From CAVRXT01 sp963725655 (GTDB lineage Bacteria > Acidobacteriota > Terriglobia > Acidiferrales > UBA7541), in the NCBI GenBank assembly GCA_963725655.1, contig CAVRYY010000001.1, positions 992,001-1,056,000 on the forward strand: a stretch of DNA of 64,000 nt, written 5' to 3'. The translations under genes and the position numbers were made by a program. Below, in pieces: positions 1 through 8,713 of this stretch (position 1 is its first letter; each line of letters opens with the position of its first letter). The notes below the pieces were generated by a model. That model was not told the origin of the DNA. It did not search any database and worked only from the letters and a program-made list of their open reading frames with translations.

Positions 1-821
1 TAGCGATGGTGGTGGCCGTAGCTTTCGCCGTCGGTGGCGATGTGCGAGAGCTGCGCCCAATCCCGATCATCGGAAAACCCGTTCAGCAGCCGGTCGGCAA
101 ATACTTTCCCGTCATTCAACAGCCCTTCGAATGCCACGCTTCGCGATATCGGGCCATCATAAAAGAAGACGCCAATACGCTTCTTGGAGGGTAAGCGAAT
201 CAGGTACGCGCGGCTGGGATCGACCCGATCGCCGCTGACGTCCTTCCAAGTGCGGCTCTTTATGCGCCGCACCCGAGCGGCTTGGCGTGGCGCGAGCACC
301 GTAAACTTGATCCCATTTTCGGCTAGTACTTCCAGAGTCTCGGTGTCCACCGCCGTTTCCGGCAGCCACATGCCTTCGGGCGCACGTCCGAACCGGTGGC
401 GGAAATCGGCCAGGCCCCACTTCACTTGGGTGGATTTGTCGCGCCGGTTGGCGAGCGGCATGATCATATGGCTATAGGCTTGGGCCATGGCGGAGCCGTG
501 GCCGCCGAATTTCTCGGCGCTCCGGGCGTCCGCCTCGCGAATCGACGCGAGGGTCTGCGGCGATTTCGCTTCCAGCCACGAGAGCAGGGTAGGTCCAAAG
601 TTGAAGCTGATGATCCCGTAGTTATTTACCATGCGCGCGATCTTTTGGTGCGCGTCCAGCACCCGGGAAGCTGCGTTGGGTGCGTAGCACTCGGCGGTGA
701 TGCGCTCGTTCCAGTCGTGGTAAGGGTAGGCGGAGTCCTGTAGCTCGATGGCTTCCAGCCACGGATTTTCACGGGGCGGCTGGTAAAAGTGTCCGTGGAC
801 GCAAACGTAGCGGGTGGTCAT
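1..821 (-). CDS. Glycoside hydrolase family 57 / DUF3536-type protein, 3' end beyond window
   Basis: The reading frame is open on the minus strand from the ATG at 821 to the left edge (273 codons, no stop), so only the N-terminal part is visible. It opens with the GH57 signature HGHFYQPPRENPW (about residues 9-21). Further in it has a WLPE motif (about residue 139), the context in which GH57 enzymes carry the catalytic glutamate. Proteins that pair this start with a DUF3536 C-terminal region are usually near 800 residues and act on alpha-glucans; their substrate is poorly known. It is divergent from glgE across a 263-base gap, which fits a role in glycogen or maltodextrin turnover. Family assignment is firm; substrate is inference. 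Confidence 0.85.
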   Translation of the reverse strand, partial: MTTRYVCVHGHFYQPPRENPWLEAIELQDSAYPYHDWNERITAECYAPNAASRVLDAHQKIARMVNNYGIISFNFGPTLLSWLEAKSPQTLASIREADARSAEKFGGHGSAMAQAYSHMIMPLANRRDKSTQVKWGLADFRHRFGRAPEGMWLPETAVDTETLEVLAENGIKFTVLAPRQAARVRRIKSRTWKDVSGDRVDPSRAYLIRLPSKKRIGVFFYDGPISRSVAFEGLLNDGKVFADRLLNGFSDDRDWAQLSHIATDGESYGHHHR

Positions 822-1084
822 TACGAGTGCGTCGTCCCAGTGGGGACAGCCGCAAGGGTAGGTGGCCGCAGGTATCCCCGAAGCCCGGCGGGCGGCAAAG
901 CGTAAGCCTGGTTCGGCACAGGTAACCGGAAGGAAACAATACGGTTGATGATTAGCTCTCGCATGCGCGCCGCTACAAACTCATGTATATAATAACCCGT
1001 TGCTCAGAATACTTGTAACCCGCCCGCCGGAACAAGAAAGAACTCACGTCCAAAGGTCTGCGAAATTTTTTCGGAGAAACTAGC
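822..1084. promoter_or_regulatory. Divergent promoter region between GH57 gene and glgE
   Basis: This 263-base gap must carry the promoters of both divergent genes. A TATAAT hexamer at 988-993 on the plus strand is a plausible -10 element for glgE, although no good -35 sits at standard spacing. A GGAG-like Shine-Dalgarno lies just before the TTG start at 1085. No operator-like palindrome stood out. Confidence 0.35.
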
Positions 1085-3070
1085 TTGCACTCCCCGAAAA
1101 TCGAGCTGGACAAAAAACCGGTAATCATTCGCCGCCCCGCGATCGAGGGCGTCGAGCCGGAAATTGACGCGGGAAAATATCCCATCAAACGCACGGTGGG
1201 GGAGAACGTCGTCGTCCAGGCGGACATTTTCGTCGATGGCCACGACATCCTGAGTGCCGTGGTCCTGTACCGGCCGGATTCCGAAGACAAGTGGCGCGAA
1301 GCTCCGATGCGCTTCGTCGATAATGACCGCTGGCAGGGCCAGTTCCGGATCGCAGCGCAAACGACTCACTTCTACACCATCGAGGCATGGGTCGATCCCT
1401 TCCAGACCTGGATTCGCGGCCTGATCAAAAAATACGAAGCTGGTCAGGATGTAGCCTTGGATGTGCGGGTAGGCGCGGAAATGGCGCAAGACGCCTCGAA
1501 GCGCGCGGCCGGGATCGATGCGCGAAACCTGGCAGACCTCGCGGCGAAACTGAACAAGCTGTCTGCCGCCGATTTGGGTGCAGCGGTGGCCGCCGGACGC
1601 GGCTCCGACCTGGCAGCGCTGATGCAGCGATATCCGGACCGGCGCGCCTCCACCCTGTACGAAAAGCAACTGGGTGTGACAGTGGACCGCGAGAAAGCGC
1701 GATTCAGCACGTGGTACGAGATGTTTCCGCGATCCTGCACCCGTGATCCGAAAAAATCCGGCACCTTCCGCGACTGCATCGCCAGGTTGGATTACATTGC
1801 GCAAATGGGTTTCGATGTCCTGTACATGCCTCCGATTCATCCCATCGGGACCACCGAGCGTAAGGGGAAAAACAATACGACCATTCCCGCGCCCGATGAC
1901 ACCGGAAGTCCCTGGGCCATCGGAGCGAAAGCGGGCGGCCACAAATCGATTCAGCCGGAGCTGGGCACCCTGGAGGATTTTCACCGGCTAGCATCCAAAG
2001 CGCGCGAGAAGGGCATCGAGATCGCCTTGGACATCGCGTATCAATGCTCGCCGGATCACCCTTACGTCAAGGAGCACCCGGAGTGGTTCCAACACCGCCC
2101 GGACGGCAGCATCCAGTACGCCGAAAATCCCCCGAAAAAATATCAGGATATTTATCCCTTCCACTTCGACGGCGAATCGGCCGGCGCGTTGCGCGAAGAG
2201 CTGAAAAGCGTAGTGCTGTATTGGGCTACTCAAGGCGTGCGGATTTTTCGCGTCGATAATCCCCACACCAAGCCGTTCCCTTTTTGGGAGTGGCTGATCG
2301 CCGATGTGCGGCGCGAATATCCAGACGCGATATTTCTGGCGGAAGCGTTTACCCGGCCCAAGGTGATGTATCGGCTGGCCAAGCTGGGTTTTACGCAGTC
2401 GTACACGTATTTTGCGTGGAGAAACAACAAAGCGGAACTCACCGCCTACCTCACCGAACTCACTCAGCCGCCGGTCAGTGACTTTTTCCGCATGAACCTG
2501 TGGCCGAATACGCCGGACATTTTGACGGAGCCGTTTCAGAGTGGCGGGCGGCCGGTGTTTATGTCCCGGCTGGTGTTGGCTGCCACGCTGTCAGCGAGCT
2601 ACGGAATTTACGGCGCAGCTTACGAGCTGTGTGAGAATCGAGCTGTGGCCCCGGGCAGCGAGGAGTATTTGGATTCCGAGAAGTATCAAATTCGGGTGTG
2701 GGATATTGACCGCCCCGACAGCCTGCGCGGGCTGATCGCCGTCGTCAATCGCATTCGCCGCGAGAATCCGGCGCTGCAAAGCAACGAGCGGCTGCGATTC
2801 CACCGCCTGGACAACGAGCAACTGATTGCTTACAGCAAAGTGAGCGAGGATTCTTCGAACCGGATTTTGGTGATCGTCAATCTGGACCCGCGGAATACCC
2901 AGAGCGGATTTGTGGAAGTGCCGATGGAGCAATTTGGTTTGGCTCCGGATGCTTCCTTTGAAGTGGAGGACCTGCTGACCGGTGCGCGCTACGCCTGGCG
3001 GGGATCGAGAAATTATGTCGCGCTGAATCCGGGCAATATGCCTGCGCACATTCTTCGTGTGCGGCCATGA
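1085..3070 (+). CDS. glgE: GlgE: alpha-1,4-glucan:maltose-1-phosphate maltosyltransferase (GH13_3)
   Basis: GlgE transfers maltosyl units from alpha-maltose 1-phosphate onto the non-reducing ends of alpha-1,4-glucans, in the cytoplasm. The 661 residues match the family size. There is an N-terminal beta-sandwich (about 1-120), a helical insertion, then the GH13 barrel. The PPIHPIG segment, the nucleophile Asp391 (in RVDNPHTK) and the acid/base Glu420 (in LAEAFTRP) are present. The start is a TTG at 1085 preceded by a GGAG-type ribosome site; no better in-frame start is visible. The stop overlaps the treS start by four bases (ATGA), so the two are translationally coupled. With treS and mak it completes the trehalose-to-glucan route. 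Confidence 0.96.
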   Translation: MHSPKIELDKKPVIIRRPAIEGVEPEIDAGKYPIKRTVGENVVVQADIFVDGHDILSAVVLYRPDSEDKWREAPMRFVDNDRWQGQFRIAAQTTHFYTIEAWVDPFQTWIRGLIKKYEAGQDVALDVRVGAEMAQDASKRAAGIDARNLADLAAKLNKLSAADLGAAVAAGRGSDLAALMQRYPDRRASTLYEKQLGVTVDREKARFSTWYEMFPRSCTRDPKKSGTFRDCIARLDYIAQMGFDVLYMPPIHPIGTTERKGKNNTTIPAPDDTGSPWAIGAKAGGHKSIQPELGTLEDFHRLASKAREKGIEIALDIAYQCSPDHPYVKEHPEWFQHRPDGSIQYAENPPKKYQDIYPFHFDGESAGALREELKSVVLYWATQGVRIFRVDNPHTKPFPFWEWLIADVRREYPDAIFLAEAFTRPKVMYRLAKLGFTQSYTYFAWRNNKAELTAYLTELTQPPVSDFFRMNLWPNTPDILTEPFQSGGRPVFMSRLVLAATLSASYGIYGAAYELCENRAVAPGSEEYLDSEKYQIRVWDIDRPDSLRGLIAVVNRIRRENPALQSNERLRFHRLDNEQLIAYSKVSEDSSNRILVIVNLDPRNTQSGFVEVPMEQFGLAPDASFEVEDLLTGARYAWRGSRNYVALNPGNMPAHILRVRP

Positions 3071-4755
3071 GCACTGTTCCCAACCCGGAACCTCTGCGAA
3101 AGGAGATAGAAAAATTGGCAGTCCAGGCCCAACCCCTCTGGTATAAAGACGCGATTATCTACCAGCTGCACGTCCGCACTTTCTGCGACAGCAATAACGA
3201 TGGCATCGGCGATTTTACCGGATTGCTGCAGAAGCTCGACTATCTGCAGGAGCTGGGCATCAATACCATATGGTTGCTGCCATTTTTTCCGTCCCCACTC
3301 CGCGACGACGGCTACGATATCGCCGATTACACTTCCGTCCACCCCAATTACGGCACCTTGGACGAATTCCGAGCGTTCCTCACCGCGGCGCATGCCCGTG
3401 GAATCCGCATCATCATCGAACTGGTCGCCAACCATACCTCCGACCAGCATCCCTGGTTTCAGGAAGCGCGCAGCTCCACCGATAATCCCAAGCGCGACTG
3501 GTACGTGTGGAGCGACACCGACGACAAATATAAGGAAGTCCGCATCATTTTTCTCGACACCGAACTTTCCAACTGGGCCTGGGATCCGGTTTCGAAGTCC
3601 TACTACTGGCATCGCTTTTTCAGTCACCAGCCGGATTTGAACTGGGACAACCCCGCGGTGTTCCAAGCCATGTGGGCGGTAATGAAATTCTGGCTGGACA
3701 TGGGCGTGGACGGCTTCCGCCTGGACGCGATTCCCTACCTCATCGAACGCGAAGGAACGAACGGCGAGAACTTGCCGGAGACTCACGCCATTTTGCGCGA
3801 AATTCGCCGGTTGCTTGATAAGGAGTACCCCGGAAAGATGCTGCTGGCCGAAGCGAATCAATGGCCGGCGGACGTTCGCGCCTATTTCGGCGATGGCGAC
3901 GAATTTCATATGGCGTTTCATTTTCCGCTGATGCCGCGGATGTTCATGGCCGTGCGCCTCGAGGATCGCAAGCCGATCATCGAAATCCTGGAGCAGACGC
4001 CGCAAATTCCCGAAAGTTGCCAGTGGTGCATCTTTCTGCGCAACCACGACGAATTGACGCTGGAGATGGTCACCGACATCGAACGCGACTACATGTACGA
4101 CGAATACGCGAAAGACAAGCAGATGCGCATCAACCTGGGCATTCGCCGGCGTCTGGCGCCGATGATGGAAAATGACCGCAGAAGGATCGAACTGCTCACC
4201 GGGATGTTGATGTCCATGCCCGGAACGCCCATTATTTACTACGGCGACGAAATCGGCATGGGCGACAACGTTTACCTGGGCGACCGCAATGGAGTGCGTA
4301 CCCCGATGCAGTGGAACGGCGGATGGAACGCCGGATTTTCCGGCGCCGATCCCGAGCGCCTGTATTCCGCGGTGATTTCGAATCCGGTCTACGGTTACGC
4401 GGCGATCAATGTGGAATCGCAGCGGCGCACCCAGCATTCCCTGCTGGCGTGGATGAAGCAGATCATCCACGTGCGCGACTCTACGACAATATTCAGCCGC
4501 GGTTCGATCGAATTTTTGCGGCCGTCGAATCACCGCGTGCTCGCTTACGTGCGCTGCTACGAAGATAAACAAGTGCTGGTGGTGAATAATCTTTCCAGCA
4601 CGGCGCAGGCCGTCGAGCTGAACCTCCAGGACTACAAGGGCAGTATCCCGATCGAGATGTTCGGCGGAAATCTTTTCCCGCGCATCGGGGACGCCTCGTA
4701 TTTATTGACGCTGGCGCCGTACCAGTTTTTCTGGTTCCGGCTGCGGCGGATTTGA
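3067..4755 (+). CDS. treS: TreS: trehalose synthase / maltose alpha-D-glucosyltransferase (GH13_16)
   Basis: TreS interconverts maltose and trehalose by intramolecular rearrangement in the cytoplasm. The 562-residue protein is a stand-alone TreS; in some bacteria it is fused to maltokinase, here that enzyme is separate (6994-8637). GH13 catalytic residues are visible: nucleophile Asp220 (FRLDAIPYL), acid/base Glu262 (LLAEANQW) and transition-state Asp328 (RNHDE). The N-terminal WYKDAIIYQLHVRTF signature is typical of TreS. Its start overlaps the glgE stop by four bases. In this operon it probably feeds maltose from trehalose to Mak and GlgE. Confidence 0.96.
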   Translation: MSTVPNPEPLRKEIEKLAVQAQPLWYKDAIIYQLHVRTFCDSNNDGIGDFTGLLQKLDYLQELGINTIWLLPFFPSPLRDDGYDIADYTSVHPNYGTLDEFRAFLTAAHARGIRIIIELVANHTSDQHPWFQEARSSTDNPKRDWYVWSDTDDKYKEVRIIFLDTELSNWAWDPVSKSYYWHRFFSHQPDLNWDNPAVFQAMWAVMKFWLDMGVDGFRLDAIPYLIEREGTNGENLPETHAILREIRRLLDKEYPGKMLLAEANQWPADVRAYFGDGDEFHMAFHFPLMPRMFMAVRLEDRKPIIEILEQTPQIPESCQWCIFLRNHDELTLEMVTDIERDYMYDEYAKDKQMRINLGIRRRLAPMMENDRRRIELLTGMLMSMPGTPIIYYGDEIGMGDNVYLGDRNGVRTPMQWNGGWNAGFSGADPERLYSAVISNPVYGYAAINVESQRRTQHSLLAWMKQIIHVRDSTTIFSRGSIEFLRPSNHRVLAYVRCYEDKQVLVVNNLSSTAQAVELNLQDYKGSIPIEMFGGNLFPRIGDASYLLTLAPYQFFWFRLRRI

Positions 4756-4820
4756 AGGCGGCAGTTCAGCGCCTGGAGTCGCTCGGATTTCCGATTTAGC
4801 GGTACCTACGGAGAATCGCG

Positions 4821-6092
4821 TTGGTCGAAGAAATTTTGCTCGCTGACGATTTTGTTCGCCAGCTCATAAGCGTGGGCGAAGTGGATATCCTCGTGGGTAT
4901 CCCTTCGTTCAACAATGCCGCGACGATTGGGCAAGCGGTGCTGGCCGTGGAGCAGAGTTTCCAGCAGGGCTTCGCTCGCCAGCGCGTGGTGCTGGTCAAC
5001 GTGGACGGCGGCTCGGGCGACGGCACACGGGAAGTGGTAATGAACACCCGCGCGGAGAAAAGCTCCAGCGGCCGCGGACTTACTTCGCTGCGAACCGAGC
5101 AGCGCGTGGTCACCCAATATGGCAACGCGCCGTCGGCGAGCTTGGCCATGCGCACCATTCTCGCGGCGGCCGACCTGTTGCGCGCCAAGGCCTGCGCGGT
5201 GATTTCACCCGCCACTTCGAATCTGACCACTGCATGGATCACCAATCTGTTGGAGCCGGTTTATCGCGACAAATTCGATTACGTCGCGCCGCTCTACAAC
5301 CGCCACAAATACGATGGCCTGCTGTCGCGAAATCTTTTGTACCCCATGAGCCGCTCGGTGTTCGGCCAGGGAATCCGTGAGCTGCATCCCTCCGAACTTG
5401 GATTTTCGGGCCGGCTGGCGAGCCATTGCCTCGCGCAAAATGTGTGGAACCAGGAAGACATTCAGGATGCGCCGGAAATCTGGATGGCGCTAACCGCCAT
5501 CTCCTCCGACTTTAAATGCTGCCAGGCCTTTCTGGGAACCAAGGAACGCGCGTCCCCGGGGACCGCGCCGGATATCGTCACCGCAGTGCGGCAGAACGTG
5601 GGGAGCCTGTTCTGGTGCCTCGATGCCGAGGAAGATTTCTGGATGCAGCGCGCCAAGCCCGAGGCGGTGCCCTCGTTCGGCTCGGAAAGTGATCTTACCT
5701 CCGAGCCGATGAACTTGAACCGCCAGCGGATTTTCGAGCTCTTCCGCAGCGGCGTGCAGGATCTGGCGCCGATCTTGCAGACCATTCTCGCCACCGAAAC
5801 CATGGCCGAAATTCAGAGCGTGGCCGGGCAGAGCGAGGAAAAAGGCCGGTTCAGCGGCGACTTGTGGGCCAGGACGCTTTTTGATTTTGCGGCGTCGCAT
5901 CACCATGCGGTGCTGAACCGCGACCATTTGATTCAGGCGCTCGTACCGTTGTACCGGGGCCGAATTCACTCGTTTCTGGTGGAGCACCAGGATTCAAACG
6001 CGGAGCAGATGGAGGCCGATACCGAAAATCTGTGCGTGCAATTCGAGAAGCAGAAGCCCTATCTGGTGGAAAGATGGCAGGCGAAGGCGTGA
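4821..6092 (+). CDS. Glycosyltransferase-like protein (GT-A fold, glucosylglycerate-synthase-like), DXD apparently lost
   Basis: The N-terminus (VDILVGIPSFNNAATIG, then VNVDGGSGDGT) has the nucleotide-sugar-binding layout of GT2/GT81-type GT-A enzymes, and the central APLYNRHKYDG segment is typical of the glucosylglycerate/mannosylglycerate synthase relatives. In those relatives a metal-binding DxD (usually D-(A/S)-D-L) precedes the acceptor region; here the corresponding stretch reads SPATS (residues 129-133), and a later GGDFGFSG-type motif reads SELGFSG. The protein may therefore be inactive or use a different chemistry. The start is a TTG at 4821 after a GGAG site, 65 bases after treS. 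It lies inside the trehalose operon. The family link is from motif memory, not alignment. Confidence 0.7.
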   Translation: MVEEILLADDFVRQLISVGEVDILVGIPSFNNAATIGQAVLAVEQSFQQGFARQRVVLVNVDGGSGDGTREVVMNTRAEKSSSGRGLTSLRTEQRVVTQYGNAPSASLAMRTILAAADLLRAKACAVISPATSNLTTAWITNLLEPVYRDKFDYVAPLYNRHKYDGLLSRNLLYPMSRSVFGQGIRELHPSELGFSGRLASHCLAQNVWNQEDIQDAPEIWMALTAISSDFKCCQAFLGTKERASPGTAPDIVTAVRQNVGSLFWCLDAEEDFWMQRAKPEAVPSFGSESDLTSEPMNLNRQRIFELFRSGVQDLAPILQTILATETMAEIQSVAGQSEEKGRFSGDLWARTLFDFAASHHHAVLNRDHLIQALVPLYRGRIHSFLVEHQDSNAEQMEADTENLCVQFEKQKPYLVERWQAKA

Positions 6093-6101
6093 GGTGAGGT
6101 T

Positions 6102-6809
6102 ATGAAAGAAATGATTTTGCAGGGATTGTCGCAAGCGTACGACAACCTGGTGCACATGATCGCGATTTTTGTTCCCCGCTTCGCGGTAATGCTGATCATC
6201 GTGGTGGTGGGATGGATCGTGGCGCTGGCGCTGCGCTATACCTTCCGCGCGATCCTGCACGTGACGCGGCTCGATCGCATTTCCGAAGAAGCGGGAGCCT
6301 CCCAGGTGCTGCGCAAAGCCGCGCTGCCGCCGATGTCGGAACTGCTGAGCCGGGCGCTGTTTTGGGTGGTGTGGCTGGGGTTCATGGTGCTGGGAGTCAG
6401 CATGCTCGGAATCCCCGAGCTGCACGAGCAAATCGCCCGGGTGTTTCAACTCCTGCCGCAGATTTTTATCGCCATCCTGATTCTCTTTTTTGGCGTTTTG
6501 GCGTCGAATTTTCTTTCCCGAGCGGCGTTGCTGGCCTCGGTAAACGCCGGACATAAATCGCCGCGGGTGTGGAGCGGCTCGATCCGCTTCGTGATTCTGA
6601 TCCTGGCGATCTCGATGGCGCTCGAGCAGATTGGACTGGCCAACCAAACGGTCACTTCGGCTTTTTCGATCGTGTTCGGAGCCGCGATGCTGGCCCTGGC
6701 GCTCGCGTTTGGATTGGGCGGGCGACATTTGGCGCGCCACGCGCTCGAACAGTACTTTGGAAGCCGGAAAACGGAAGAAGACAAAGGCGAGGAACCGTCG
6801 CCGTTGTGA
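6102..6809 (+). CDS. Small mechanosensitive-channel-like membrane protein (conserved TM-helix repeat)
   Basis: A 235-residue integral membrane protein with about five hydrophobic segments (near residues 17-45, 88-110, 120-145, 162-180 and 185-210). The repeated pattern of a long hydrophobic helix followed by ALRY..LDRISEEAG resembles the TM-helix repeat of MscS-related proteins such as CmpX. It has no cytoplasmic MscS beta domain, so channel activity is uncertain. The gene begins nine bases after the glycosyltransferase-like gene and is surely cotranscribed. An osmotic-stress link with trehalose metabolism is attractive but is inference. Confidence 0.75.
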   Translation: MKEMILQGLSQAYDNLVHMIAIFVPRFAVMLIIVVVGWIVALALRYTFRAILHVTRLDRISEEAGASQVLRKAALPPMSELLSRALFWVVWLGFMVLGVSMLGIPELHEQIARVFQLLPQIFIAILILFFGVLASNFLSRAALLASVNAGHKSPRVWSGSIRFVILILAISMALEQIGLANQTVTSAFSIVFGAAMLALALAFGLGGRHLARHALEQYFGSRKTEEDKGEEPSPL

Positions 6810-6993
6810 GCTTCGCCAGACGAGGATCTTCCGCGCGCTGCGGACCCCGTCCACCTCGTTAACCGCGCGCTGCGGCTATGCCGCCCACCCACGGCGTGCC
6901 GGCAGGTATTTTCCTGCCCGCTGACCTCGAATGTCGGCAATAATGTCTTGTAGAAATCGCGTCGGATTGCTTGCCGATGCGATCTAAGGATTC

Positions 6994-8637
6994 ATGCCAG
7001 AGAATTCCATGAACGCGCCCGCCGCACTTGACGCCGAGTTGTTCGAAGACCTGCGCGCCGAATTGCCCGCCGTGCTGCCCGAGTTTCTGCCCAAGCAGCG
7101 ATGGTTCGGGGGCAAAGCGCGCGCTATCCGGTCCGCCCAAGTGATCGATGCGATTTCGTTTGGCGGCCAGCCGTCACCCGAGTTGGTGCTGCTGGTGCGC
7201 GTCGAGTACGCCAGCGGGGCGGGAGAAACGTACGTGATGCCGGTGGTGGTGCAGGCGGAAACTCATTTGCCCGAGCGCGAGGATCCCGGTTCGCTGAGTT
7301 TCCACAGCGCGCGGCGCAGCGCGGACGTGCATCTGTCCAACGCGGTCACTCACGAAGGCTTCCTCGATTCGTTGCTGGTTGCCATCGAGAAGGAAACCAC
7401 CCATCGAGGAATCCGCGGCGAGATTCGCGCCAGAAAAACGGCGGCGCTCCGCGCTTTGCGTCCGAACCCTTCGGAGATTCTCAAGGCGCGTGCCCTGCGG
7501 GCCGAGCAGAGCAATAGCTCGATCGTCTATGGCGACCGCCTGGTCCTGAAATTCTTTCGCCGGGCCGAGGACGGCATCAATCTGGATCTGGAGATCGGAA
7601 CTTTCCTCTCCGAGCACGCCCACTTTGCGAACGTGCCGCCCGTCGCCGGCTCGCTGGAATACCATGACGCGCAGGGAAAGCACGCTACGCTGGGGATATT
7701 GCAAGGCTTCGTCGCGAATCAGGGTGACGCATGGCAGTTCACCCTGGCCGCCGTGTCCGAGGCTTTCCGGACCAGCAAGAGCGCGGCTGACGATGCCACT
7801 CATCTGCCGCCCGCGCAAACCAATCCCCTCTCGACTTATCGAAATGAATTGCCCGCGGCGGCCCGCGATTGGCTAGGAGCATACTTGGCGGACGTCGACT
7901 TGCTCGCGAAGCGCACCGCGGAAATGCATGCGGCGCTGGCGTCCGATTCCGCGGATCGTGCCTTCGCGCCGGAGCCGTTCTCCCATTCTTACCAAAGCGT
8001 CTTCGAGCAATCGTGCCTGGAATCGCTGGCCAACGTATTCAGCGTTCTGCGCCAGAGAATTCCCGAACTGCCACCCGGCCTGAAAGCGAGTGCGCAAAAC
8101 CTTGCGGACCGCGAGGTGGAAGTAGCCCACGTATTTCACGACCGCCTCGGCCAGCGCATCGATGCCATGCGGACGCGCATCCACGGCGATTATCATTTGG
8201 GCCAGGTGCTCTATACCGGCACGGATTTTATAATCATCGATTTCGAGGGTGAGCCCGCGCGTCCGCTCGCCGAGCGCCGAATCAAGAGGTCGCCCATGCA
8301 GGACGTGGCGGGAATGCTGCGTTCCTTTCACTACGCCGCATTCGCAGGTCTGCTTGCGCCCGCCGAAGGCCGATCCATATCGGCGGACGAGCTGCGCGAA
8401 CTCGCGCCCGTCGCCGAAAGCTGGCACGTGTGGGTGGCGTCCCGGTTTCTGAAAGCGTATTTCGATAATGCCGGCGCGGCGAGCGCTCTGGCACTCGGAA
8501 AGCGCCAGGATGCCATCGATCTGCTCCGGATGCACCTGCTCGAGAAGGCGATCTACGAACTCGGTTACGAGCTGAATAACCGCCCCACCTGGGTGGGAAT
8601 TCCGCTGGACGGAATTTCAAAACTGCTGACCACGTGA
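6994..8637 (+). CDS. mak: Maltokinase (Mak/Pep2 type)
   Basis: Maltokinase phosphorylates maltose with ATP to alpha-maltose 1-phosphate, the GlgE donor. The 547-residue protein begins with the typical Mak cap region (LPKQRWFGGKAR, about residues 32-43). It carries the aminoglycoside-phosphotransferase-like catalytic loop HGDYHLGQ (397-404) and the metal-binding Asp416 in IIDFEGEP. The following PLAERRIKRSPMQDVAGM is characteristic of the family. An ATG at 6994 and another at 7009 are both possible starts. A 184-base gap separates it from the upstream membrane protein. It completes the TreS-Mak-GlgE pathway. Confidence 0.94.
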   Translation: MPENSMNAPAALDAELFEDLRAELPAVLPEFLPKQRWFGGKARAIRSAQVIDAISFGGQPSPELVLLVRVEYASGAGETYVMPVVVQAETHLPEREDPGSLSFHSARRSADVHLSNAVTHEGFLDSLLVAIEKETTHRGIRGEIRARKTAALRALRPNPSEILKARALRAEQSNSSIVYGDRLVLKFFRRAEDGINLDLEIGTFLSEHAHFANVPPVAGSLEYHDAQGKHATLGILQGFVANQGDAWQFTLAAVSEAFRTSKSAADDATHLPPAQTNPLSTYRNELPAAARDWLGAYLADVDLLAKRTAEMHAALASDSADRAFAPEPFSHSYQSVFEQSCLESLANVFSVLRQRIPELPPGLKASAQNLADREVEVAHVFHDRLGQRIDAMRTRIHGDYHLGQVLYTGTDFIIIDFEGEPARPLAERRIKRSPMQDVAGMLRSFHYAAFAGLLAPAEGRSISADELRELAPVAESWHVWVASRFLKAYFDNAGAASALALGKRQDAIDLLRMHLLEKAIYELGYELNNRPTWVGIPLDGISKLLTT

Positions 8638-8713
8638 CCTCGGTAGCCAATTCCTCAGAACCAGCCGCGCCGAAGGTAATCCGTCAAACGGTACCAAGGA
8701 GAGATCGTAGCGA

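Noticed and set aside
1004..1984. 326-codon antisense frame over glgE
   Set aside because: Shadow of glgE, and its end runs into the divergent promoter gap.
3013..4572. 519-codon antisense frame over treS
   Set aside because: It lies wholly opposite a gene with conserved catalytic residues and is explained by GC-rich codon use; its product has no recognisable motif.
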